From: Turicibacter bilis
Lineage (GTDB): Bacteria; Bacillota_I; Bacilli_A; MOL361; Turicibacteraceae
DNA length: 64,000 nt
Direction: 5' to 3'
NCBI RefSeq assembly: GCF_024499055.1
Contig: NZ_CP071249.1
Coordinates: 2,225,001-2,289,000 of the forward strand
This document shows positions 17,415-25,203 of the stretch, piece by piece; the first letter of the stretch is position 1, and every line of letters starts with the position of its first letter. The notes below the pieces were generated by a model that made no database searches, was not told the DNA's origin, and saw nothing but the letters and a program-made list of their open reading frames with translations. Position numbers and translations under genes: made by a program.

Positions 17415-17446
17415 AAAAAACGTCTACCTTTCGTAGACGTTTTTAA
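17415..17446 (-). terminator. Terminator of fba
   Basis: A strong stem AAAACGTCTAC / GTAGACGTTTT with loop CTTTC. The left arm is preceded by A-rich DNA, which gives a U-tract on the minus strand. Confidence 0.88.
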
Positions 17447-17460
17447 GATGGAACAGATAA

Positions 17461-18324
17461 TTAAGCTTTGTTAATTGATCCGAATAATTCCATTTTTTCT
17501 TTAACTGTAGCTTTGATCGCTTCGAATCCTGGGTTTAATAATTTACGAGGGTCGAATCCTTTACCTTCTAAATCTTTTCCAGCTTCGATGTATTTACGAG
17601 TAGCTTCTTGGAATGCTAATTGGCATTCAGTGTTAACGTTGATTTTAGCAACACCTAAAGAGATTGCTTTTTTGATCATTTCTTCTGGGATTCCTGTTCC
17701 ACCGTGTAATACTAATGGAGTATTTCCAGTTGAAGCGTTGATTGCTTCTAAAGCATCGAATGCTAATCCAGCCCAGTTTTCTGGGTATTTACCGTGGATA
17801 TTTCCGATACCAGCAGCTAACATAGTTACTCCTAAGTCAGCGATTTGTTTACATTCAGCTGGGTCAGCAACTTCACCTTTACCAACTACACCGTCTTCTT
17901 CTCCACCGATTGATCCAACTTCAGCTTCTAAAGATAATCCTTTTTCAGCAGTTAATTTAACCATTTCAGTTGTTTTAGCGATGTTCTCTTCGATTGCATA
18001 GTGAGAACCATCGAACATGATTGAAGAGAATCCAGCTGCCATAGCGTCTAAAGCACCTTGGTAGCTTCCGTGGTCTAAGTGTAATGCAACAGGAACAGTG
18101 ATGTTTAATTCTTTCATCATTCCGTTAACCATACCTACGATTGTTTCGTAACCGCACATATATTTTGCAGCACCTTCAGAAACACCTAAGATAACTGGTG
18201 AGTTGTTTTCTTGAGCAGTTAATAAGATAGCTTTAGTCCACTCTAAGTTGTTGATGTTGAATTGACCAACAGCGTATTTACCTTCATAGGCTTTTTGTAA
18301 CATATCTTTAGCAGAAACTAACAT
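17461..18324 (-). CDS. fba: Class II fructose-1,6-bisphosphate aldolase
   Basis: A 287-residue zinc-dependent glycolytic aldolase that splits fructose 1,6-bisphosphate into dihydroxyacetone phosphate and glyceraldehyde 3-phosphate. Zinc ligands lie in ALHLDHGSY, GNIHGKY and VLHGGTG; the Glu-rich LEAEVGSIGGEEDG loop and KINVNTE phosphate-binding segment are intact. Codon use is very uniform (GCT, GTA, TTA, CCA), as expected for a highly expressed gene. GGAGGT lies 6 bp before the ATG. Transcribed alone with its own terminator. Length and motifs fit FbaA of Bacillota. Confidence 0.97.
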   Translation of the reverse strand: MLVSAKDMLQKAYEGKYAVGQFNINNLEWTKAILLTAQENNSPVILGVSEGAAKYMCGYETIVGMVNGMMKELNITVPVALHLDHGSYQGALDAMAAGFSSIMFDGSHYAIEENIAKTTEMVKLTAEKGLSLEAEVGSIGGEEDGVVGKGEVADPAECKQIADLGVTMLAAGIGNIHGKYPENWAGLAFDALEAINASTGNTPLVLHGGTGIPEEMIKKAISLGVAKINVNTECQLAFQEATRKYIEAGKDLEGKGFDPRKLLNPGFEAIKATVKEKMELFGSINKA

Positions 18325-18511
18325 GTTGTTACCTCCATTGTATTATTAAATTATTGGATTGAGAACTCTGCAAATTCTTGCTTAGTCTTCTCTTCCTCAC
18401 AGTAATTATAACGGAATTTGTGAAAAAAATAAATAAAAATGTTTCATTTTCCAATTGACGAATGAAGAGAAACAATTGTCTTAAAGTCATATATTTCAGA
18501 TTATTTAAATG

Positions 18512-18538
18512 AAAAGGCTGCCATTTGGTAGCCTTTTT
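18512..18538 (-). terminator. Terminator of the AI-2E permease operon
   Basis: AAAGGCTGCC / GGTAGCCTTT with one G-T pair and A/T tails on both sides. The 224-bp gap between this operon and fba holds nothing else that I can support. Confidence 0.75.
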
Positions 18539-18548
18539 GATAGGGAAT

Positions 18549-19709
18549 TTAATTCTTACCCTGAAGTTTAACAAGACGTCTTTCAATGTAAAGTTTTAGT
18601 AAGGCGACAATCGGAACTGCTAAAATCATCCCAAAAGCACCTAAGTAATTTCCTCCAATTAAAATCGCCATGAAAATCCATACTGGCGCTAGTCCGACGC
18701 TTTCCCCAAGAATTTTAGGTTGTACAAAGTTTCCATCAATCTGTTGGTAGATAATTAATAACAGAGCACCTAAAAGTCCCAGCTTAACACTTGTAAATAA
18801 TCCTAAGATGAAGGCTAAAACAGCACCAATAATAGGACCAATATACGGAATCACGTTTGTAATACCAGCGATGAATCCAATTAATAAAGCAAATGGATGC
18901 CCAATAATTAAAAGAAGAATCGTTGAAGCAATACCAACAATCAGAGCATCTAATAGTTGACCTAAAATAAAGCCGCCAAATATTTCATGGACATCCTTCA
19001 GAAATCTCTTTATTTTAAGTTTGGTATTGATTGAAAGAGTCACAGTTGCAATTTTATCAATGGCGATAAAAATGGACTCCTTATCTTTTAGAAAATAAAA
19101 AGTTAAGATGAGTGTCGCAAAAAGATTAATAAAAAAGGTAGCAACATTTGTGACCATCCCTGTTCCTGAGGCAAAAATTTTAGTTAAAAATCCACTCAAA
19201 AAGCCCGTAATATAAGTCGTTAATTGATGAATTTGATTCTCTGTAATATGAATCAATTTAAAGTAAGGTGCTAACTTTGAAAGCCATTCTGTTAAAATTG
19301 TTTGAAAATTTGGAATATCTTCTCCAATAGTCAGGAGATTTTGGAATAATGGTGGTACGATAGATTTTATCAATAAAGTAATTGTTCCAAATACTACAAT
19401 GACAAGGATAAGAAGGCTGATTAAGCGATAGGTCTTAGATGATAAGCTAACCTTTGTCCATCTATCCCATAGTTTTTTAAAGTAATGTTCGATAAATAAT
19501 AGGGGACGATATAAAATATAAGAAATAATAAAGGCGTATATAATTGGAGAAATGACAGCTAAAAAATTAAAAAATAAATTTTTAAAAAATAGAAAGATAT
19601 CGACTGAATGACGGGAGACTTGATAAACGAACAGTAAAAGGACTCCAATCATTAGCGTAATTAGACCTATATTAAGATATTTTTTATTGATTTTTAATTT
19701 ATCGAACAT
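18549..19709 (-). CDS. AI-2E family transporter (PerM/YueF-like)
   Basis: A 386-residue integral membrane protein with about eight membrane segments. The family signatures FILGQLLDALIVG and the AGITNVIPYIGPIIG loop are clear, with the ALLLIIYQQIDGNFVQPKILGESVGL segment near the C-terminus. Members include AI-2 exporters and Na+/H+ or osmotic transporters, so the cargo cannot be told from sequence. It begins 15 bp after the stop of a MATE gene on the same strand and is thus the second gene of a two-gene operon. Confidence 0.88.
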   Translation of the reverse strand: MFDKLKINKKYLNIGLITLMIGVLLLFVYQVSRHSVDIFLFFKNLFFNFLAVISPIIYAFIISYILYRPLLFIEHYFKKLWDRWTKVSLSSKTYRLISLLILVIVVFGTITLLIKSIVPPLFQNLLTIGEDIPNFQTILTEWLSKLAPYFKLIHITENQIHQLTTYITGFLSGFLTKIFASGTGMVTNVATFFINLFATLILTFYFLKDKESIFIAIDKIATVTLSINTKLKIKRFLKDVHEIFGGFILGQLLDALIVGIASTILLLIIGHPFALLIGFIAGITNVIPYIGPIIGAVLAFILGLFTSVKLGLLGALLLIIYQQIDGNFVQPKILGESVGLAPVWIFMAILIGGNYLGAFGMILAVPIVALLKLYIERRLVKLQGKN

Positions 19710-19724
19710 TCAAAGGGTCACTCC

Positions 19725-21062
19725 TTAAACACTTGAGTATCGCTTAAACTCCTTTCTAATTAGATAGAAAGAAATGATGGCAATTATTAAATCAGTAATA
19801 GGTTGTGCTAACCAGACCCCATTTAACCCTATAAATTTGGGTAAAATTAAAATTAGTGGAATTAGTAAGATAATCTGTCTAAGAATAACAAGCCAAATCG
19901 AAAGTTTAGATTGTCCAATTGCTTGAAAGAAGTTTGGTGCGGTTGTTGTTAACGCACAAAGAGGCAGACTAAATAAGTAAAGTTTAAGTCCCTCAGATGT
20001 AGAGGGTAGCAGTGAGTCATCTGAATTAAAGAAACGAATTAAAATATCTGGAATCAGTTGAATTAAAATAAATCCAATCGTAAAAATAACAGTCGCTGCT
20101 AAAGTTCCTTGAATAAATGTTAATTTTACACGATCATAACGTTTCTGACCGTAGTTATAACCGATAATAGGAACTGACCCTTGATTAATTCCAACAGCAG
20201 GCATTAGCGCTAAATTTGTAATCGTTGTTACCGTCGTAAACGCACCGATAGATAAAGGTGTACCGTAATAGGCTAATGAACGATTAAATAAAACTTGAAT
20301 TAAAGCTGTTATTAACTGAACAAGAGAAGTAGATAACCCAAATAGTAAGATAGGCTTGATAAGTGATAATTCAGGTTTTAAGTAAGCCCATTTTAACTTT
20401 AAATTTGACTTTCCAATACTATAGTAGTAAAAGACATAAATAAAAACAGCAAGATAGGAGAGGACGGTAGCAATAGCAGCCCCCTTAATTCCTAATCCTA
20501 GCCCAAAGATAAAGATAGGATCTAGAACAATGTTAATGACACAACTCATTATTAGAATGAGAGCTGCTCTTTTTGGGTTACCTTCTGATCGAATCGTAGC
20601 CATTAAAGAAAAACCAATAATATAGAATGGGATTCCGAGAATTATCACATTTAAATATTCTGATGCTAGTGGTAAGATGATTTTATTTGCTCCAAAGAGT
20701 TCTAGAAGTGGTGTTTTAAAGATAAAGAAGATAATCATGAGAAGTAAACTTATCATTACTCCAAGACCAGGGACTTGATTTAATATTTTTTCTGCCATTA
20801 GTTGATTTTTCTCTCCTAGTTTAATTGAAAGATTAGCAATGGCTCCATAAGTAATTAAAAGCTCACAAGCTAAAATAATCGTAATAAATGGCATCACTGT
20901 TCCGAGGCTGGTTAAAGCGAGTGATCCAATATTAGGAATGTGACCAATGAAAACACGATCAACCGTATTGTAGAGTGAAACAGTCATCATGCTGACGATG
21001 GCTGGGATACAATATTTTAGTAATAATTTGTGAATAGGGGATGTTTGTAATGAATCGTTCAA
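19725..21062 (-). CDS. MATE family efflux pump (first of four)
   Basis: A 445-residue multidrug and toxin extrusion transporter with twelve predicted membrane segments in two MatE repeats. The N-terminal repeat begins LLLKYCIPAIVSMMTVSLYNTVDRVFIGH, the MepA-like pattern. The second has PAVGINQGSVPIIGYNYGQKRYDRV. The start is TTG 21062: AAGGAG lies 8 bp upstream, whereas the in-frame GTG at 21071 overlaps that site. It is divergent from a Crp-type regulator 103 bp away, which may control it, and co-transcribed with an AI-2E-type permease. The substrate is unknown. Confidence 0.9.
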   Translation of the reverse strand: MNDSLQTSPIHKLLLKYCIPAIVSMMTVSLYNTVDRVFIGHIPNIGSLALTSLGTVMPFITIILACELLITYGAIANLSIKLGEKNQLMAEKILNQVPGLGVMISLLLMIIFFIFKTPLLELFGANKIILPLASEYLNVIILGIPFYIIGFSLMATIRSEGNPKRAALILIMSCVINIVLDPIFIFGLGLGIKGAAIATVLSYLAVFIYVFYYYSIGKSNLKLKWAYLKPELSLIKPILLFGLSTSLVQLITALIQVLFNRSLAYYGTPLSIGAFTTVTTITNLALMPAVGINQGSVPIIGYNYGQKRYDRVKLTFIQGTLAATVIFTIGFILIQLIPDILIRFFNSDDSLLPSTSEGLKLYLFSLPLCALTTTAPNFFQAIGQSKLSIWLVILRQIILLIPLILILPKFIGLNGVWLAQPITDLIIAIISFYLIRKEFKRYSSV

Positions 21063-21165
21063 AATTAACACTCCTTGTTTAGATTAATATTGTAGACTAT
21101 AATAACAAAATAAATCTTAAGGAGCGAGGACATTTGTCCAGTTTAGTTTAAGAAGGAGGCAGGAC

Positions 21166-21804
21166 GTGTCATTATTGATGAAAGAACTCGAAACGAGTTC
21201 ATTTTTAAGAGGTAAGTATGAAGTGAAATCATTTCGAAAAGAGGAGATTATTTTAAATGCAGAGGATCGGCTAGATTCGATTATTATTTTAAAGAGCGGA
21301 AAGTTGAAGACCTATTCCTTATCAGAAAATGGGGCAAAACATTTAATGCGAATTTACGAAGCAGGAGGATTGCTTGGTGATGTTGAAGTGTTCACTGATA
21401 GTGTAGTAATTTGTTTTGTAGAAGCGATGGAAGATGGGGAAATGTATGTGATTAAACGTGAGCATTTTTTAAAATGGATGGAACATGACTTCAATATTTC
21501 ATTATATATTGTCAGACAATTAGCTGAAAAATTGATTAATACGGGTATTAAGATGCGATCGGCAGTTAGTTATCCATTAAAATACCAAGTGTTACTTTAT
21601 ATTTGGAAATATGTTAGCCAATATAAGAATAACTGTATTCCAAAAGTGTTAATTGTTGAGGAATTAGGATCCAATATTCGAAGTATTAATCGCATTTTAA
21701 AACAATTAGCTGAAGAAGGAATTATTATTAATCTGAGTGGTAAGATAAAAATTGAAGATCTTAATTTAGTCTTGACGATGATGAGTCAGTACGAATTATG
21801 TTAG
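21166..21804 (+). CDS. Crp/Fnr-family transcriptional regulator
   Basis: A 212-residue protein with an N-terminal cyclic-nucleotide-binding-like beta barrel (about residues 20-110, including SIIILKSGKLKTYSLSENG and a GGLLGDVEVF turn) and a C-terminal Crp-type helix-turn-helix (ELGSNIRSINRILKQLAEEG, about 165-185). It lacks the Fnr Cys cluster and the cAMP-binding Arg/Ser pattern, so its ligand is unknown. GTG start with AAGGAGG 6 bp upstream. Divergent from the MATE operon and upstream of the zinc ATPase; either may be its target. Confidence 0.85.
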   Translation: MSLLMKELETSSFLRGKYEVKSFRKEEIILNAEDRLDSIIILKSGKLKTYSLSENGAKHLMRIYEAGGLLGDVEVFTDSVVICFVEAMEDGEMYVIKREHFLKWMEHDFNISLYIVRQLAEKLINTGIKMRSAVSYPLKYQVLLYIWKYVSQYKNNCIPKVLIVEELGSNIRSINRILKQLAEEGIIINLSGKIKIEDLNLVLTMMSQYELC

Positions 21805-21841
21805 TCACGATAAATTTCTAGAGAGAAAATTTATAGTGACT
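21803..21841 (+). terminator. Hairpin at the crp-like stop codon
   Basis: AGTCAC-G-ATAAATTT pairs with AAATTTAT-A-GTGACT (21803-21817 with 21827-21841). It is a long stem but has only a weak T-tract, so termination is uncertain. Confidence 0.5.
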
Positions 21842-21854
21842 CTATTTGGCCTTA

Positions 21855-21913
21855 CCCTATCAGTGGAGGATAGCTAAGAGTTCGTAAACTCACTATTTAG
21901 CGTAGGGAACCCA
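21855..21913. repeat. Single copy of the CCCTA-GTGGAGGA repeat module
   Basis: CCCTA-T-CAGTGGAGGA is followed by hairpins (GAGTT-CGTA-AACTC, and GCTAA with TTAGC) and closes with TAGGG-AACCCA. The same order of elements occurs three times at 57196-57334. It sits between the Crp-type gene and the zinc ATPase promoter. Confidence 0.6.
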
Positions 21914-22018
21914 CTATCAAAGTATTTTAAGAATTAAGGGTGAATTGAGATAGATAGAGTACTTTTTACTTTGTATATATAGACAGGAAGAAAGTAGTAT
22001 TTTAAGTAGGCAATTGAG

Positions 22019-22079
22019 TTGACAATTATTCCCCTTAAGCATATACTGATAATATGAATATATGAATAATCATTCATAT
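22019..22079 (+). promoter_or_regulatory. Zinc ATPase promoter with ArsR/SmtB-type operator
   Basis: TTGACA (22019-22024), a 17-bp spacer and TATACT (22042-22047) form a strong promoter. A perfect palindrome ATATGAAT-AATC-ATTCATAT (22060-22079) covers the start of transcription, and a further ATATGAAT lies at 22052-22059. This matches operators of SmtB/CzrA/CadC metal repressors. No arsR-type gene is in the window, so the regulator is encoded elsewhere. Confidence 0.75.
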
Positions 22080-22100
22080 GATAGATGGGAGGCGAACCTT

Positions 22101-24314
22101 ATGGGGAATGATAGAACATTTAAATTAACTTTATCTGGTTTAGATTGTGCCAATTGTGCCAATAAAATTGAAGATCGTGTCAATCGTCTAGAATTAGTTG
22201 AAGAAGCTAATCTCAATTTTTCAACGAGTCAGTTAACAGTATTAATAAAAGAATCAGCGCTTAAAACAGATGTCATCACTGAAATTAAGCGTATTGTGAA
22301 GCAATTAGAGCCACATGTTGTTGTTGAAGAACGTGTCTCAACACAGGTCGTTCATAAAAGTAGCTGTTGTGGAGGAAGTTGTTCTTCACATACAGAGTCT
22401 CATCATGGTCAAGCAGGACATAGTCATGAACATTCCCATAAAACGTTAGATAATGAATCTTCATCGAAAGTGTTTAGTTTTATTAAAGAAAATGCTTGGT
22501 TATTACTTGGTGTCATTATTTTCTTAGCTATTCATACCTTTAAACCAGTAGGGATATTAGAAGTTGTTTTATATGGAGTCAGCTATTTATTGATTGGTGG
22601 AAAAGTATTATTAACCGCCTTTCGTAACATTACGCGTGGTGAAATCTTTGATGAAAACTTTTTAATGATGGTGGCAACAGTGGGAGCATTCGCCATTGGT
22701 GAGTATCCAGAGGCAATTGCCGTGATGTTATTTTATGAAATCGGTGAACTATTCCAAAGTTATGCCGTTAATCGTTCACGTAAATCTATTAGTAGTCTAC
22801 TTGATATTCGTGCCGATCATGCGAACTTAGTCACTGAATCAGGAACAAAAGAAGTTGCCCCAGAAGCTGTTTCAATTGGTGATTTGATTGTGATTAAACC
22901 TGGTGAACGTGTTCCACTTGATGGGGAAATCATTGAAGGAGAATGTTATTTAGATACATCAGCGTTAACAGGTGAATCAATACCACGTCTTATTTCTGTA
23001 GGAGAAGAAATTTTAGCCGGATGTATTAATACGAATGCGTTAGTTAAAGTTCGTGTCACTAAAGTAGCGGGAGAGTCAACAGTCGCGCGTATTCTAGAAT
23101 TAGTCGAAAATGCTTCATCTAAGAAAGCACAAACTGAAAAATTTATTACGAAATTCGCTCGTGTCTATACACCGATTGTTGTTTTATTAGCGGTGCTTAT
23201 TGCCATCATCCCTCCATTCGTATTCCAAGTGAATTTCTCAACTTGGCTATATCGCTCGCTTAGTTTCTTAGTCGTGTCTTGTCCTTGTGCTTTAGTTGTT
23301 TCTATTCCACTTGGATTCTTTGCTGGTCTTGGTGGCGCATCCAAACAAGGGGTGTTAGTTAAAGGTGGAAACTACTTAGAAGCTTTAAATCATGTTGAAA
23401 CGGTGGTATTTGATAAAACAGGAACATTAACAAAAGGGGTATTTAAAGTAAGCCAAATCAAACCTGTGAATATGAATGAATCAGAGTTCATTGAATTAGC
23501 AGCTTATGCAGAGAGTCAGTCAACGCACCCAATTGCAAAATCAATTGTCGATGCTTATACTCAAGTGATAGATACAACGGTTTTATCACAATATGAAGAA
23601 ATAGCAGGGCATGGGATAAAAGTATTTGTTGGGGATAAAGAAGTACTTATCGGAAATGTAAAACTGATGCAACGTGCAAATTTAAATGTAGCTGAGGTTG
23701 ACGCCATCGGAACGATTATTCATATGGTTGTGAATCAACAATATGTTGGATATATGGTTATTGCGGATGAAATCAAAGAAAATTCAAAAGCTGCCATTGC
23801 AAAATTAAAGCAACATGGTGTTTCAAAAGTTGTGATGTTAACGGGTGATCACGAAGGGGTTGCTAAAAAAGTGGCAGCAGAGCTTGGGGTGGATGAAGTT
23901 TACGCTGGGTTATTACCTCATCAAAAAGTTGAACATGTCGAAGAGATATTAGCACATAAAACAAAAGATAAAAATGTAGTCTTTGTTGGGGATGGAATGA
24001 ATGATGCACCAGTTCTTGCTCGTGCGGATATCGGTGTTGCAATGGGTGGTATCGGATCGGATGCGGCGATTGAAGCAGCTGATGTCGTTTTAATGGAAGA
24101 TGATCCAATGGCACTAGTTAAAGCGATTAACAAAGCCAAACAAACAAGTACGATTTTATATCAAAATATTATCTTTGCCTTAGGCGTTAAAATCTTAGTC
24201 ATGATTTTAGTTGCATGTGGACTAGCAACCATGTGGGCAGCAGTCTTTGCTGATGTTGGTGTGACAATTCTAGCTGTTATGAATAGTACACGTGCTTTAA
24301 AATCTAAAAAATAA
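22101..24314 (+). CDS. Zn/Cd/Pb-exporting P1B-type ATPase (ZntA/CadA-like)
   Basis: A 737-residue heavy-metal pump. One N-terminal HMA domain with LDCANCANKIE is followed by a Cys/His-rich linker (SSCCGGSCSSH and several SHxH pairs). The membrane metal site is CPC at about 394-396 (SCPCALVVSIP), with phosphorylation Asp in DKTGTLT at about 438, the HP locus in STHPIAKS and GDGMNDAPVLA. The CPC and His-rich linker point to Zn/Cd rather than Cu. ATG 22101 with GGGAGG is chosen; ATG 22062 lies inside the operator and only a few bases after the predicted transcription start. Confidence 0.92.
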   Translation: MGNDRTFKLTLSGLDCANCANKIEDRVNRLELVEEANLNFSTSQLTVLIKESALKTDVITEIKRIVKQLEPHVVVEERVSTQVVHKSSCCGGSCSSHTESHHGQAGHSHEHSHKTLDNESSSKVFSFIKENAWLLLGVIIFLAIHTFKPVGILEVVLYGVSYLLIGGKVLLTAFRNITRGEIFDENFLMMVATVGAFAIGEYPEAIAVMLFYEIGELFQSYAVNRSRKSISSLLDIRADHANLVTESGTKEVAPEAVSIGDLIVIKPGERVPLDGEIIEGECYLDTSALTGESIPRLISVGEEILAGCINTNALVKVRVTKVAGESTVARILELVENASSKKAQTEKFITKFARVYTPIVVLLAVLIAIIPPFVFQVNFSTWLYRSLSFLVVSCPCALVVSIPLGFFAGLGGASKQGVLVKGGNYLEALNHVETVVFDKTGTLTKGVFKVSQIKPVNMNESEFIELAAYAESQSTHPIAKSIVDAYTQVIDTTVLSQYEEIAGHGIKVFVGDKEVLIGNVKLMQRANLNVAEVDAIGTIIHMVVNQQYVGYMVIADEIKENSKAAIAKLKQHGVSKVVMLTGDHEGVAKKVAAELGVDEVYAGLLPHQKVEHVEEILAHKTKDKNVVFVGDGMNDAPVLARADIGVAMGGIGSDAAIEAADVVLMEDDPMALVKAINKAKQTSTILYQNIIFALGVKILVMILVACGLATMWAAVFADVGVTILAVMNSTRALKSKK

Positions 24315-24322
24315 AAAATGTT

Positions 24323-24358
24323 AAAAGGATGTCTTCAGTTTATGAAGAGATCCTTTTT
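24323..24358 (+). terminator. Terminator of the zinc ATPase gene
   Basis: AAAAGGAT-G-TCTTCA pairs with TGAAGA-G-ATCCTTTT, followed by T-rich DNA. Confidence 0.85.
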
Positions 24359-24503
24359 CATTTCTTTAGAAAATCTTAAGTTTTATTTCAATTTTTCCTT
24401 TAGGAATTGTTGCTATGATAGCAATATGAAATCAAAGAGAGTGGGGTGAGTTATTCCTAAATGGTATAATAGTAGCAAATATCAGCTTAGGGAGATGGAT
24501 GTT

Positions 24504-25203
24504 ATGAATCAATCACATATTTTAGTCGTTGAAGATGAAAGAGATATCGCAGTTGCCATTGAAGCGTATTTAAGTAATCAGGGGTATAAAGTAAGTATTG
24601 CCGGAAATGGCATTGAAGCATTAGAGATTGTTGAATCAACTATTATTGATTTAGCCATTGTCGATGTGATGATGCCGAAGATGGATGGGATTACATTTAC
24701 AATGAAATTAAGAGAAAATTATCACTTTCCAGTCATTATGTTATCTGCTAAATCGGAAGAGGTAGATCAAATTATGGGGTTAAATATGGGAGCGGATGAC
24801 TATGTGACTAAGCCTTTTCGTCCACTTGAATTATTAGCACGCGTTAACTCTCAACTTAGACGCTATAAAAGATTTTCCGCCATCAAGCAAGAAGAGAATC
24901 ATCATCTCATGACAATTGGGGGGGCTTGAGATGAATACCGAAACAAAAGAATTTACGGTAGATGAAATACCAGTCAAGTTAACGCCAATTGAGTACAAAA
25001 TTTTAAATTTACTTATGAAACATCCGGGAAGGGTCTTTCCTGCTGAAGAAATTTATGAACGCATTTGGAATGAAAATGCGGTGAATACGGACACTATCAT
25101 GGTTCATATCCGTAACATTCGAGAAAAAATTGAAATTAATCCAAAAAATCCAAAATATCTAAAGGTGGTGTGGGGCGTTGGCTACAAAATTGAAAAACAA
25201 TAA
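24504..25203 (+). pseudogene. OmpR/VanR-type response regulator split at a G7 tract
   Basis: The first part (24504-24929) is a complete receiver domain: VEDE acidic pocket, phosphoacceptor Asp54 in VDVMMPKMDG, and Lys in DDYVTKPF. It ends in TGA just after a run of seven G. The second part, readable from 24916, continues in the next frame as a winged-helix DNA-binding domain (LTPIEYKILNLL, HIRNIREKIE, WGVGYKIEKQ). With six G the frame is continuous (TIGG-LEMNTETKEF). ATG 24504 is 9 bp after AGGGAG. An extended -10 TGGTATAAT lies at 24462-24470. The histidine kinase overlaps its end. It may be a sequence error, a mutation or a phase switch. Confidence 0.85.
24918..24924 (+). repeat. G7 homopolymer in the response-regulator gene
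   Basis: Seven consecutive G at the junction between receiver and DNA-binding domains. One G fewer restores the full-length regulator. Confidence 0.9.

Noticed and set aside
17468-18001. A 177-codon frame opposite fba
   Set aside because: fba is certain from its motifs; the antisense frame stays open because of fba's strong codon bias.
18329-18586. An 85-codon frame on the minus strand between the permease and fba genes
   Set aside because: It overlaps a terminator and the permease 3' end, and has no ribosome site or family similarity.
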